Shown piece after piece: positions 40,979-50,414 of a DNA stretch of 64,000 nucleotides. Within the stretch, counting starts at the first letter, position 1. Each line of letters starts with the position of its first letter. A program made the translations under genes and the position numbers. The notes under the pieces are model-generated. The model was not told the DNA's origin. It saw only the letters and a list, made by a program, of their open reading frames with translations, and searched no databases. Source of the stretch: an uncultured Lachnospiraceae bacterium (lineage in GTDB: Bacteria > Bacillota > Clostridia > Lachnospirales > Lachnospiraceae); the NCBI GenBank assembly GCA_910588875.1, contig CAJURT010000013.1, positions 12,247-76,246 of the forward strand, read 5' to 3'.

Positions 40979-43042
40979 ATGAAGATAAAGGTGTCCAATT
41001 ATATAGCGCAGAAGCTGGTGGAATCGGGGATCCGCCAGGTATTTACGGTGACCGGCGGCGGGGCGATGCATTTGAATGATGCACTTGGCCATCAGCCGGG
41101 GCTGCGGTGCATCTACCAGCACCATGAGCAGGCCTGTGCGATTGCGGCAGAGGCTTATGCCAGGATCCACAACAGGATAGGCCTTGTGTGTGTGACCACC
41201 GGGCCGGGGGGGACGAATGCCATCACCGGTGTGGTAGGGGGGTGGCTGGACTCGATCCCGATGCTGGTTTTGTCAGGGCAGGTGAGATACGATACCACTG
41301 CACGGTGGTCCGGGGTGGGGATCCGCGCTATGGGAGACCAGGAATTTGATATTGTGAAGGCAGTCAGCTGCATGACAAAATACAGCGAGATGGTGATTGA
41401 CCCTCTGAGGATCCGTTTTTGCCTGGAAAAGGCATTGTACCTGGCTTATTCCGGAAGGCCGGGGCCGGCATGGCTGGATATCCCCCTGGATGTGCAGGGG
41501 GCTTATGTGGATACGGAACAGCTGGCGGGCTTTGACGCCGCGGATTATGAGGCCGGAGGGACAGGCTGGGCTATGCATGCGGTAGGAGTGGATCACACGT
41601 CCGGAACCCCGGTGGTGGCGGCCGCTGCCCAAAACAGTTTGAAGGCAGCAGTCTTAGCCGGGAGCCGGGGAGCGAAGCCTCTGACCGTGGAGGAGCCGCC
41701 CCACGCGGCAGAGGAGGATTATGCAGGCAAAGGGGAGATCCGGCAGGTACTTGCGCCAAAGGTAACGAAAGAAACGGCAAGGGAGATCATCGAACAGATC
41801 CGCAAAGCCAGGAGGCCTGTGATCAATGCGGGGAACGGGATCCGGATCGCAGGCGCCCATCCGGCTTTTATGGAGGTGGCAGAACGGCTGGGGGTTCCTG
41901 TGGTCACCGGCTGGAACAGCCAGGACTGTATCTGGGACAGCCATCCCTTGTATGTAGGGCGGGCCGGTAATATGGGAGACCGCCCGGGCAACTTTGCGGT
42001 CCAGAACAGTGATTTGGTGTTTTCGGTGGGGAGCCGTTTGAGTATCCGTCAGGTGGGGTATAATTATCAGACATGGGCCAGGGAGGCCTATGTGATTTAT
42101 AGCGATGTAGATGAAGAAGAACTGAAGAAACCAAGCGTGCATGCGGACATGCGGGTGCATGCAGATGGGAAGGACTTGCTGGAGACCCTCTGCCAGGTAC
42201 TCAGGGAGGAATATCCATCGCCGGTATTTGACGGCGGCAGCGGGCTGGAGGGAATGACCTGGAACGAGACCTGCCGGATGTGGAAGGAGAAATACCCGGT
42301 GATCCGGCCGGAACATCTCAAGCCAGACAGCACAAAGGCGGCCAATGTCTATGCCTTTGTTAAGGAACTGAGCAGCAGGCTGAAGGAGAACCAGGTTACG
42401 GTGGTGGGCAACGGCTCTGCTTGTGTGGCCGGGGGACATTCCTATATCATAAAAAAAGGACAGCGGTTTATCAGTAATTCGGCAATCGCGGCCATGGGCT
42501 ACGACCTTCCGGCAGCCATCGGCGTCTGCCAGGCAATAGGGGAAAACCAGGAGGATGACAGGGAAGATATTATCCTGCTGACCGGGGACGGAAGCATTCA
42601 GATGAATCTCCAGGAACTGCAGACGATCCTCCATCACCGTATGCCGGTTAAGATTTTCCTTATTAACAACGGAGGCTACCACTCCATCCGCCAGACCCAG
42701 AAGAATTATTTTGGGGAGCCGTTGGTGGGCATCGGAGTGGACAGCCATGACCTGAGTTTTCCGGATATGGGGAAGCTGGCGGCGGCTTATGGCTATCCCT
42801 ATGTGGCGGCCAGGCATAACGAAGAACTGGCGGCAGCGGTGGAGGAGACCCTGGCGGTGGAGGGGCCGGCCATCTGCGAGGCGTTTGTAACCATGGACCA
42901 GAATTTTGAGCCGAAGTCAGCGGCAAAACGTTTACCGGATGGGACGATGGTTTCGCCGCCATTAGAAGATCTCTCTCCGTTTTTGCCGGAGGAGGAGATG
43001 GATGCGATGATGATCGTTCCCAGGATCCGGGAAAATGAGTGA
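40979..43042 (+). CDS. Acetolactate synthase-like thiamine diphosphate enzyme
   Basis: A 687-residue TPP-dependent enzyme of the acetolactate synthase superfamily. The catalytic glutamate is E50 in YQHHEQACAIAAEAYAR, followed by VTTGPGGTNAITGVVGGW. The TPP/metal motif GDGSIQMNLQELQ ending LINN lies near residues 538-563. The protein is about 100 residues longer than a standard large subunit, with an insertion around residues 185-250. It lies in a surface-sugar locus with epimerases and a C-methyltransferase and not near ilv genes, so a two-carbon transfer onto a nucleotide sugar, as in branched-sugar pathways, is more likely than valine synthesis. The substrate is unknown. Confidence 0.8.
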   Translation: MKIKVSNYIAQKLVESGIRQVFTVTGGGAMHLNDALGHQPGLRCIYQHHEQACAIAAEAYARIHNRIGLVCVTTGPGGTNAITGVVGGWLDSIPMLVLSGQVRYDTTARWSGVGIRAMGDQEFDIVKAVSCMTKYSEMVIDPLRIRFCLEKALYLAYSGRPGPAWLDIPLDVQGAYVDTEQLAGFDAADYEAGGTGWAMHAVGVDHTSGTPVVAAAAQNSLKAAVLAGSRGAKPLTVEEPPHAAEEDYAGKGEIRQVLAPKVTKETAREIIEQIRKARRPVINAGNGIRIAGAHPAFMEVAERLGVPVVTGWNSQDCIWDSHPLYVGRAGNMGDRPGNFAVQNSDLVFSVGSRLSIRQVGYNYQTWAREAYVIYSDVDEEELKKPSVHADMRVHADGKDLLETLCQVLREEYPSPVFDGGSGLEGMTWNETCRMWKEKYPVIRPEHLKPDSTKAANVYAFVKELSSRLKENQVTVVGNGSACVAGGHSYIIKKGQRFISNSAIAAMGYDLPAAIGVCQAIGENQEDDREDIILLTGDGSIQMNLQELQTILHHRMPVKIFLINNGGYHSIRQTQKNYFGEPLVGIGVDSHDLSFPDMGKLAAAYGYPYVAARHNEELAAAVEETLAVEGPAICEAFVTMDQNFEPKSAAKRLPDGTMVSPPLEDLSPFLPEEEMDAMMIVPRIRENE

Positions 43043-43061
43043 CGGCAGGAAGGACAGGGCC

Positions 43062-44009
43062 ATGAATGTAGTGGTGACAGGGGCAACCAGCTTTATCGGT
43101 GCTGCAGTGGCAAGACAGCTTTTGCAGGCAGGCCATAGGGTGTTTGCAGTGGTGCGCCCGATGTCTGGCAATCTGCAGCATTTGAAGGAACAGATACCAA
43201 AGGGCAGCCAGGAGCGGATCCGGATCCTGGAACTTGACATGGAGGAGATTGCCGGGATAAAGGAGGAACTGCCCTGCCCGGCAGATGTCTGGTTCCATGC
43301 TTGCTGGGGCGGGGCAGGCAGCGAAAACCGTACCCTGCGCGGCGTGCAGCAGGCAAACGTGGAGGGATCACTGGAAGCGGTGAGGGCAGCGGCAGAAACA
43401 GGCTGCAGGCGTTTTTTGTTTACCGGATCCCAGGCGGAATATGGGATCTGCCACCAGCTGATTACTGAGGAGACGCCTTGCCATCCGGTATCGGAATATG
43501 GCAAGGCCAAGATAGATTTTGCTATCCGGGCAGAGAAGCTGTGCCGGACTCTCAAAATGGATTATGTCCATGCACGGATTTTCAGTGTGTACGGCCCGGG
43601 GGACCATCCCTGGTCCCTGGTGCAGTCCTGCCTGAGGACCTGGCGGCAGGGGGGAGAGATCAAGCTGGGGGAGTGCACTCAGTGGTGGAATTTCCTCTAT
43701 ATTGAAGATGCGGCGGCAGCCCTTGCCTGCCTGACGGAAAAGGGATCCCCGGGCTGCTACAATGTGGCCGGCAGGGATACCCGGAGACTGCGGGAATTTG
43801 TGGAAGAGATGCACCGGCTGTGTAAGTGCCAGGGGAGTTTTTTCTATGGGGAAAGGCCGCAGAATGCGGAAGGGCTGGCAGACTTGCGGCCGGACATCAC
43901 CAAGATCCATAGGGAGACGGGCTGGGAACCAAAGACACCGTTTGCGGAGGGAATATATGAGACATTGCATTGCCTGCCGGAGGATGCTCCCGGCAAAACC
44001 AGTATTTAA
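43062..44009 (+). CDS. NAD-dependent epimerase/dehydratase
   Basis: A 315-residue short-chain dehydrogenase-like enzyme for nucleotide sugars. The NAD loop VVVTGATSFIGAAVARQLL is at the N terminus, the WFHACWGGAG segment follows, and the catalytic tyrosine and lysine are in VSEYGKAKIDF (about residues 147-157). The VYGPGDHPWSLV and WNFLYIEDAAAAL segments bind substrate. ATG 43062 has AAGGA 7 bases upstream; an ATG at 43035 inside the end of the TPP gene would add 9 residues. It is similar to the second epimerase at 45155, suggesting duplication. Confidence 0.9.
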   Translation: MNVVVTGATSFIGAAVARQLLQAGHRVFAVVRPMSGNLQHLKEQIPKGSQERIRILELDMEEIAGIKEELPCPADVWFHACWGGAGSENRTLRGVQQANVEGSLEAVRAAAETGCRRFLFTGSQAEYGICHQLITEETPCHPVSEYGKAKIDFAIRAEKLCRTLKMDYVHARIFSVYGPGDHPWSLVQSCLRTWRQGGEIKLGECTQWWNFLYIEDAAAALACLTEKGSPGCYNVAGRDTRRLREFVEEMHRLCKCQGSFFYGERPQNAEGLADLRPDITKIHRETGWEPKTPFAEGIYETLHCLPEDAPGKTSI

Positions 44010-45141
44010 CCTTAAGAATGCACCGGCCTCGGCACAGGACATACCGGATAAGGATCATGTGCACGAGGATCAGGGGATCGACCTGGAACTTTATCAATGC
44101 GGGCATTGCGGCCTGGTGCAGTTTGGCTGCCGGCCGGTGTCCTATTACCGGGATGTGATCCGGGCCGGAGGGTTTTCAGAGACAATGAAAAACCTGCGCC
44201 ACAGCCAGTACCGCCATCTGATCGGGACATACCATCTGGAGGGAAAGCGTTTCCTGGAGGTGGGATGTGGCGGAGGGGAATTTTTGCGTATGCTGGAGGG
44301 ATTCCCGGTGGAGGCCTTCGGCATGGAGAACCGGCCGCAGCTGGTGGCCCGGGCCAGGGAGTCCGGGCTGCAGGTGTGGAAGGAATTCCCGGAAACAGCC
44401 GACCAGGTGTTTGGCGGAAACGGCTGCCCCCAGGGACCCTTTGACGTGTTCTTGTCCTTTAATTTCCTGGAGCACCAGCCAGAGCCGGATGTGATGCTGC
44501 AGGCAATTTACCATAACCTGGCGGAGGACGGGATGGGGCTTATCACGGTACCGGCCCTTGAGTATATCCTGGAGCATGGAAGCTACTATGAGTTGCTCCG
44601 GGACCATATTGCCTACTATTCGTTCTACACCCTGAGGCAGCTGCTGGAGAGGAACGGCTTTGCGGTATTGGAGGAGGAGATGGTGAACCGGGATACGATC
44701 TCGGCGATTGTGAGGAAGAAGCCGGAAGGCGGGTGGGCAATGCCGGAGGAGCCCGGGGAAAAGGTTTCTTTAGATTCCCTGGCCTGGGGGTACGAGGTTA
44801 CGGGCGGCGAGATCAGGGAACTGGTGAGGCGGCTGGCGGAGGACGGGAAGACGCTGGCGGTCTGGGGCGCCAGCCATCAGGGATTTACCCTGGCGGCAAC
44901 CACCGAGTTGGGGAAGGCGGCCAGATATATAATTGACTCTGCGCCCTTTAAGCAGGGACGTTTTGCACCGGCCTCCCATCTGCCGATTGTGGCGCCTGAC
45001 TGTTTTTTCCGGGATCCGGTGGATGTGGTTCTGATTGTGGCGCCCGGATATACGGAGGAGATTGCCGGGATTATCCGGGGGAAGACGGGAGGGCAGGTAA
45101 AGATCCTGGCTATCCGCACCAGCCATATAGAGAGCGTGTAG
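43957..45141 (+). CDS. SAM-dependent sugar C-methyltransferase-like protein
   Basis: A 394-residue protein with three parts. A zinc-binding N-terminal domain has C4 and C7 (CIACRRML) and CGHCGLVQ. A Rossmann methyltransferase core has FLEVGCGGGEFLRML (about residues 97-111), FLSFNFLEHQPEPDVM and VPALEYILEHGSYYELLRDH. The C-terminal domain starts near residue 285 with LAVWGASHQG. This is the layout of deoxysugar C-3 methyltransferases such as TylC3 and NovU (Methyltransf_13/14 type). ATG 43957 has GCGGAGGG upstream and overlaps the epimerase by 53 bases. It probably adds a methyl branch to a keto sugar. Confidence 0.88.
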   Translation: MRHCIACRRMLPAKPVFNLKNAPASAQDIPDKDHVHEDQGIDLELYQCGHCGLVQFGCRPVSYYRDVIRAGGFSETMKNLRHSQYRHLIGTYHLEGKRFLEVGCGGGEFLRMLEGFPVEAFGMENRPQLVARARESGLQVWKEFPETADQVFGGNGCPQGPFDVFLSFNFLEHQPEPDVMLQAIYHNLAEDGMGLITVPALEYILEHGSYYELLRDHIAYYSFYTLRQLLERNGFAVLEEEMVNRDTISAIVRKKPEGGWAMPEEPGEKVSLDSLAWGYEVTGGEIRELVRRLAEDGKTLAVWGASHQGFTLAATTELGKAARYIIDSAPFKQGRFAPASHLPIVAPDCFFRDPVDVVLIVAPGYTEEIAGIIRGKTGGQVKILAIRTSHIESV

Positions 45142-45154
45142 GGAGGAAACCAGG

Positions 45155-46117
45155 ATGGGCATTGCAGGAAAAAAGATAGTGATGACCGGGGCGACAGGCT
45201 TTATCGGAAGCCATGTGGCAGGGCTTCTGCTGGAAGAGGGGGCTGAGGTATATGCCCTGGTACGCCCGGATTCCCCCCGCCGGGACCGGATGCCAGGGCA
45301 TGGACGGCTGCATCTCGTCGAAGGACAGCTAGCAGAGGCCGGGGACTCCCTCCGGGAAGTGGGCAGGGCCGATGGCTTCCTTCATTTTGCCTGGGCAGGG
45401 GTGAACCGGGAAGAGATCGATTCCCCGGCAGTGCAGGGGAAAAATGTGGAGGATTCCCTGGCTTGCCTTAAGGCAGCCCGGATGCTTGGGTGCCGGATTT
45501 TCATGGACGCCGGATCCCGGGTGGAGTACGGGATCATGGAAGACGGGATCATGGAAGAGAGCAGGGAGTGCCGTCCGGTGAATGAGTATGGCAAGGCGAA
45601 GCTGGAGTTCTACCGCCGGGCAGAGGCATGTTGCAGGCAGTGGGGGATAACCTACTACCATCTGCGCTTTTTCAGCGTATACGGGCGGGGGGACCATCCC
45701 TGGTCGATTATCTCCACATTGGTCCGGGAACTGCCACAGGGGAACAGGGTTTCCCTGAGCGCCTGCCGCCACCGCTGGAATTTTATGGAGATTTCGGATG
45801 CAGCCCGGGCGGTGGTGCAGCTTTACAGGGAGAGCGAAGGCAGGGGCGGGGAAACCCACATAGTCAATGTGGCAAGCGTGGATACCCGGCCATTGCGTTC
45901 CTTTGTGGAGGAGGTCCGTGAACTGTGCGGAGGGAAGGGTCAGCTGGAATATGGTACCTTTGCCCAGGCCAAGGAGGGCGCCCTTTCGGTATGCCCCACA
46001 GTGGAGGTTTTGCAGGAACTGACCCGGGGAACCTGGACGGAGCAGGTCTCCTTTGCCCAGGGGATTCAGAGGATGCTGGAAAAACCCGCAGGATCTGCGG
46101 TGCGGAGGTTGGGATGA
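45155..46117 (+). CDS. NAD-dependent epimerase/dehydratase (second copy)
   Basis: A 320-residue nucleotide-sugar enzyme with VMTGATGFIGSHVAGLLLEE at the N terminus, DAGSRVEYG, the catalytic VNEYGKAKLEFYRR, SVYGRGDHPWSII and RWNFMEISDAARA. The GDHPWS and WNF segments are shared with the epimerase at 43062, so the two are paralogues, probably acting at successive steps such as ketoreduction or epimerisation. An imperfect repeat IMEDGIMEE occurs at about residue 127. It overlaps the next gene in an ATGA. Confidence 0.9.
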   Translation: MGIAGKKIVMTGATGFIGSHVAGLLLEEGAEVYALVRPDSPRRDRMPGHGRLHLVEGQLAEAGDSLREVGRADGFLHFAWAGVNREEIDSPAVQGKNVEDSLACLKAARMLGCRIFMDAGSRVEYGIMEDGIMEESRECRPVNEYGKAKLEFYRRAEACCRQWGITYYHLRFFSVYGRGDHPWSIISTLVRELPQGNRVSLSACRHRWNFMEISDAARAVVQLYRESEGRGGETHIVNVASVDTRPLRSFVEEVRELCGGKGQLEYGTFAQAKEGALSVCPTVEVLQELTRGTWTEQVSFAQGIQRMLEKPAGSAVRRLG

Positions 46118-47100
46118 AGACAATCAGTGTACTGATACCTTGTTATAATGAAGAAGAGAATGTGGAGGCCATTGCCGGTGCGGTGATTGGGGTACTGGAA
46201 AAGGATTTGCCGCAGTATGACTATGAACTGGTTTTTATTGACAATGACTCCCGGGACAATACAAGGCCGATCCTGCGCCGGATGTGTGGGGAAAACCCCA
46301 GGGTCAAGGCCATTTTTAATGCCAGGAATTTTGGGCAGTTCAACTCTCCCTATTATGGGCTTTTGCAGGTGGGGGGGGACTGTGTGATTGCCATGGTGGC
46401 AGACTTCCAGGATCCGGTAGAACTGATCCCGAAATATGTGAAGGCCTGGGAGGAAGGGTATAAGATCGTGATCGGCATCAAGACCAGCAGCAGGGAGAAC
46501 CCTCTTATGTACTGGCTGAGAAGCTGTTATTATAAGATGATCCGCAAGCTTTCCGATGTGGAACAGATTGAGCATTTTACCGGTTCGGGGCTTTACGACA
46601 GGGAATTCATCGAGGTGTTGCGCAGGCTGGATGACCCGACTCCGTTTTTGCGGGGAATTGTGGCGGAACTGGGATATAAACGGAAGGAGATCCCTTACGA
46701 GCAGCCAAAGAGGCGGGCGGGCAAGACCCATAACAATTTTTACCGGTTGTACGATGCAGCCATGTTAAGCGTCACTTCCTACACGAAAGCGGGGCTGCGG
46801 CTGGCAACCTTTGTGGGGGCAGTCAGCTGCGTACTCAGCCTTCTGGTAGCCTTTGCCTACCTGGTAATGAAGCTGGTCTGGTGGGACCGTTTCCCTGCAG
46901 GGATGGCCCCGATGCTGCTGGGGATGCTGTTTTTGGGTTCCGTGCAGATTTTCTTTATAGGAATGATCGGGGAATATGTGCTTTCGATTAACCAGCGGGT
47001 GATGAAGAGGCCGCTGGTGATCGAGGAGGAGAGGATCAATTTTGCAGACAGGAACGGCCAAACGCCTGAATTAAGGAAAAAGGGAAATGATAACCAATGA
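46114..47100 (+). CDS. GT2 glycosyltransferase with C-terminal membrane helices
   Basis: A 328-residue GT-A glycosyltransferase of the GtrB/dolichol-phosphate-mannose-synthase type. The catalytic domain starts ISVLIPCYNEEENVEAI, has VFIDNDSRDNT, FNARNFGQFNSPYYGLLQ and MVADFQDP with the metal-binding aspartate. Two transmembrane helices follow (about residues 225-255 and 262-290). Such enzymes move a sugar to undecaprenyl phosphate for use outside. The start overlaps the epimerase stop, with GCGGAGG a few bases upstream. Confidence 0.9.
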   Translation: MKTISVLIPCYNEEENVEAIAGAVIGVLEKDLPQYDYELVFIDNDSRDNTRPILRRMCGENPRVKAIFNARNFGQFNSPYYGLLQVGGDCVIAMVADFQDPVELIPKYVKAWEEGYKIVIGIKTSSRENPLMYWLRSCYYKMIRKLSDVEQIEHFTGSGLYDREFIEVLRRLDDPTPFLRGIVAELGYKRKEIPYEQPKRRAGKTHNNFYRLYDAAMLSVTSYTKAGLRLATFVGAVSCVLSLLVAFAYLVMKLVWWDRFPAGMAPMLLGMLFLGSVQIFFIGMIGEYVLSINQRVMKRPLVIEEERINFADRNGQTPELRKKGNDNQ

Positions 47101-49295
47101 AATATAAAATAGACGTAGTAAGGATCCGGGAAAACTCCATAACATTAAATGGCTGGGTGATTGGGAAGACGCCGGAATCAAAGGCGACCTTCCGGGTGAC
47201 GGATGGGTCAGGGAATCCGATCCGCTTCCGCCATGTGGCTACCCGCCGGGACGATGTCAGCCAGATCTATTATAAGAAGACTTGCGATAAGGAGTTTGGC
47301 TTTGATATCTGCTTTCCCTATGAACGGGGACGCAGCTACTGGCTGAGAATCCGATGTGACGGCAGGGAGAAGCGGATTAAGTTTAATGAGGAACTGATTG
47401 CAAAACGTTCCAGCGTGGCCCACAAGCGCCTGGAAAAGATCTGTGACCTGATGAACATGGAAACCGTGCGGGTGGCAGCGGAATTCGGAAAAAAACACGG
47501 GCTGAAGGCACTGTTTTTAAAATCAAAGCATAAACTGCAGGGATTGGACAATGATTATGATTATAAGGAGTGGTATGATTTAACAAAGCCCGGGGAAGAG
47601 GAACTGGGGAGACAGCGGACACAGCCCCTGCCGGTACGTCCCCTGCTTTCGGTGGTGATTCCGGCCTATAAGACCCCGGAGAAATATCTTCGGGAAATGA
47701 TGGATTCCATCCTGGCCCAGACTTACAGCAACTGGGAGGTTTGCGTGGCCAACGGAAGCCCGGAGGGAGAGGGCGCTGGGGTGGAGAAGGTTATGAGAGG
47801 GTATGTGAAGAAGGACAGCCGGTTCCGCTATAAAAACCTGGGAGGGAACAGGGGGATTTCCGGCAATACCAACGCCGCAATAGAGATGGCAGGGGGAGAT
47901 TATATCGTGCTGGCAGACCATGACGATACCTTGCCGGAACATGCCCTCTATGAGGTGGCAGCGGCGGTGGCGGCCCATCCGGAGTGTGACATGATCTACT
48001 CGGACGAAGATAAGCTGGACATGGATGGGGGGGCATTGTTTGACCCCCATTTCAAGCCGGATTTCAACCCTGACCTTCTGACCAGTGTCAATTATATCTG
48101 CCATCTTTTGGCGGTGAAGCGGGAACTGATGGAGCAGGTGGGCGGCCTTCGGCACGAATTTGATGGTGCCCAGGATTATGATTTTATTTTCCGCTGCAGC
48201 GAGGCAGCACAAGGAATCTACCATATCCCCAAGGTATTGTACCATTGGCGGTGCCACCAGGGCTCCACTGCCAGCAACCCGGAGAGCAAATTGTATGCAT
48301 TCGAGGCTGGTTCCCGTGCAATTATGGCCCATTACCAGCGTTGCGGGATCGCTGCCGAGAAGGTGGAGAAGGGAGTGGACTATGGGATTTATCATACCAC
48401 CTTCTGCATCAAGGGGGATCCCCTTGTCTCTGTGGTGATCCCCAATAAGGACCATACGGAAGATCTGGATCTTTGTATCCGTTCCATCTTGCAAAAGGCC
48501 ACATACCAGAACCTGGAGTTCGTGGTTATCGAGAACAACAGTACCAAAAAAGAGACCTTTGCCTATTATAAAAATATCCAGGAGGAACTGCCCCAGGTGA
48601 GGGTGGTGGACTGGGAACGGGAATTTAATTATTCCGCCATCAATAACTTCGGGGCTTCCCAAGCGAAGGGGGAGTATCTCCTCTTTTTGAATAATGACAC
48701 GGAGATCATTGAGCCGCGTTTGTTCGAGGAGATGCTGGGCTTCTGCCAGAGAGAGGATGTGGGGATTGTGGGGGCCAGGCTTTTGTACCAGGACGATACA
48801 ATCCAGCACGCAGGTGTGGTGGTAGGTTTTGGGGGGATAGCCGGCCATACCTTTATTGGTCTGCACCAGGCGGAAAACAGTTATTTCCACCGGGCAATGT
48901 GTGCCCAGGATTACAGTGCAGTGACAGCTGCCTGTATGATGACAAAGGCCAGTGTTTTCCGTAAGGTGGGGGGCTTTACGGAAGAGTTGGCGGTGGCTTT
49001 TAATGACATTGATTTTTGCATGAAGGTCCGCGCTGCCGGGCTGTTGGTTGTCTATGCCCCATATGCGCTGATGTACCATTACGAATCGAAATCACGGGGG
49101 CTTGAGGACACACCGGAGAAGGTGGAGCGGTTTAACCGGGAGATTGCGGTTTTTGCGCGCCGATGGCCGGATATCCTTGAGAAAGGAGATCCCTATTACA
49201 ATCCAAACCTGACCCTGCGCAAATCCAATTTTGCACTCCGGGACCTTTTAAAAGAAAAGGTGGGGGAGCCGTATAAGCTGGAAGTGAAGGTTTAA
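47097..49295 (+). CDS. Large protein with two GT2 glycosyltransferase domains
   Basis: A 732-residue cytoplasmic protein. The first 150 residues form a beta-rich N-terminal domain (ITLNGWVIGKTPESKATFRV) seen in other polysaccharide glycosyltransferases. A first GT2 domain runs from about residue 180 (LLSVVIPAYKTPEKYL, VLADHDDTLPEHAL, YSDEDKLD), and a second from about 440 (LVSVVIPNKDHTEDLDLC, VVIENNSTKKET, FLNNDTEII). The pair suggests a polymerising or two-step transferase of the rhamnan or O-antigen type. It overlaps both the preceding stop and the general operon by an ATGA. Confidence 0.9.
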   Translation: MKYKIDVVRIRENSITLNGWVIGKTPESKATFRVTDGSGNPIRFRHVATRRDDVSQIYYKKTCDKEFGFDICFPYERGRSYWLRIRCDGREKRIKFNEELIAKRSSVAHKRLEKICDLMNMETVRVAAEFGKKHGLKALFLKSKHKLQGLDNDYDYKEWYDLTKPGEEELGRQRTQPLPVRPLLSVVIPAYKTPEKYLREMMDSILAQTYSNWEVCVANGSPEGEGAGVEKVMRGYVKKDSRFRYKNLGGNRGISGNTNAAIEMAGGDYIVLADHDDTLPEHALYEVAAAVAAHPECDMIYSDEDKLDMDGGALFDPHFKPDFNPDLLTSVNYICHLLAVKRELMEQVGGLRHEFDGAQDYDFIFRCSEAAQGIYHIPKVLYHWRCHQGSTASNPESKLYAFEAGSRAIMAHYQRCGIAAEKVEKGVDYGIYHTTFCIKGDPLVSVVIPNKDHTEDLDLCIRSILQKATYQNLEFVVIENNSTKKETFAYYKNIQEELPQVRVVDWEREFNYSAINNFGASQAKGEYLLFLNNDTEIIEPRLFEEMLGFCQREDVGIVGARLLYQDDTIQHAGVVVGFGGIAGHTFIGLHQAENSYFHRAMCAQDYSAVTAACMMTKASVFRKVGGFTEELAVAFNDIDFCMKVRAAGLLVVYAPYALMYHYESKSRGLEDTPEKVERFNREIAVFARRWPDILEKGDPYYNPNLTLRKSNFALRDLLKEKVGEPYKLEVKV

Positions 49296-49307
49296 GGAGC
49301 ATAAAAG

Positions 49308-50312
49308 ATGAAAAAGATCACCATTATTATTCCCAATTATAACGGCCTGAAATTTTTGCCGTTATGCCTGGAGGCCTTGTCCCGCCAGACCAGCCAGGAT
49401 TTTACGGTTCTGGTTGTGGATAACGGGTCTGAGGACGGAAGCGTAAAATGGCTGCAGGAGCAGGGGATCCCGGCCCTGTTCCTGCCGGAAAACACGGGGT
49501 TTTCCGGCGCAGCCAATGCGGGGATCCGTGCTGCACGGACACCTTATGTGATTTTACTGAACAATGACACCGAGGCGGATCCGGCTTATGTGGAGAATCT
49601 GTTGGCTGCCATCGAGGGCTCCCCCCGGATTTTTTCCGTCAGCCCCCGGATGGTCCAGATGTACCACCGGGAACTGATTGACGATGCGGGGGATATGTAC
49701 AGTGTGATGGGCTGGGCGTACCAGCGGGGGGTAGGGCAGGAGGTGGAGCGTTACAGCCGCCCCTGCCACATTTTCTCTGCCTGTGCCGGGGCGGCGATTT
49801 ACCGGCGGGAAGTATTTGGGAAGATCGGTTATTTTGATGAGATGCATTTTGCCTATCTGGAGGATATCGATGTGGGATATCGTGCCAAAATTGAGGGATA
49901 CTATAACCGGTACTGTCCGGAGGCGGTGGTATACCATGTGGGGAGCGGTACCAGCGGTTCCAAATACAACCCATTTAAGGTGCGCCTGGCAGCCCGCAAC
50001 AATGTTTACCTCAATCATAAAAACATGCCTTTGCCCCAGCTTTTGGTTAACAGCCTCCCGATCCTGGCCGGGGTGGCCGGAAAGTATGTGTTTTTCCGGA
50101 AAATCGGCTTTGGGAGGGAATATCTTGCCGGTTTTTGGGAAGGCCTCGTGACGGCACATAAGGCGAAAAAGGTGCCGTACCGCAAAGAAAACCTTGGGAA
50201 TTATCTGGCAATCCAGTGGGAACTGATGTACGGGGCAGCATTATATATCTGTGAATTTACCCGCCGCCAGCTAAAAAAAAGGCGGGAGAGAGGGGAAAAC
50301 ACAGAGATTTAA
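49308..50312 (+). CDS. GT2 rhamnosyltransferase-like glycosyltransferase
   Basis: A 334-residue GT2 protein starting ITIIIPNYNGLKFLPLCLEA, with VVDNGSEDGSVKWL, the LLNNDTEADPAYVENLLAAI acceptor segment, AGAAIYRREVFGKIG and DEMHFAYLEDIDVGYRA with the ED catalytic motif. This is the WbbL/rhamnosyltransferase type. A C-terminal region holds a weak hydrophobic helix and basic tail. It is the last gene before the WbaP-type transferase, separated by 102 bases. Confidence 0.9.
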   Translation: MKKITIIIPNYNGLKFLPLCLEALSRQTSQDFTVLVVDNGSEDGSVKWLQEQGIPALFLPENTGFSGAANAGIRAARTPYVILLNNDTEADPAYVENLLAAIEGSPRIFSVSPRMVQMYHRELIDDAGDMYSVMGWAYQRGVGQEVERYSRPCHIFSACAGAAIYRREVFGKIGYFDEMHFAYLEDIDVGYRAKIEGYYNRYCPEAVVYHVGSGTSGSKYNPFKVRLAARNNVYLNHKNMPLPQLLVNSLPILAGVAGKYVFFRKIGFGREYLAGFWEGLVTAHKAKKVPYRKENLGNYLAIQWELMYGAALYICEFTRRQLKKRRERGENTEI

Positions 50313-50323
50313 GAGAAATTTAA

Positions 50324-50352
50324 TAGTACAACCGGAAAAATTCGTGTATAAT
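50324..50352 (+). promoter_or_regulatory. Possible internal promoter before the WbaP-type gene
   Basis: A perfect TATAAT lies at 50347-50352; the -35 position (TAGTAC, 50324-50329) is poor. A GC-rich stretch with partial pairing follows in the leader. Confidence 0.35.
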
Positions 50353-50414
50353 CGTACCGTCAGAGGCGCCTGTGTCCCAGGGGCCGCTTAACAATTCATG
50401 CAAGGTAAAACACT

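Noticed and set aside
40979..43042. Acetolactate synthase large subunit IlvB
   Set aside because: The insertion, the greater length and the absence of ilvN or other ilv genes beside sugar-modifying genes argue against branched-chain amino acid synthesis.
47580..49079. A 499-codon open frame on the minus strand inside the double GT2 gene
   Set aside because: The plus-strand frame shows two intact GT2 domains; the minus frame has no recognisable motif and no ribosome site, and is explained by codon bias.
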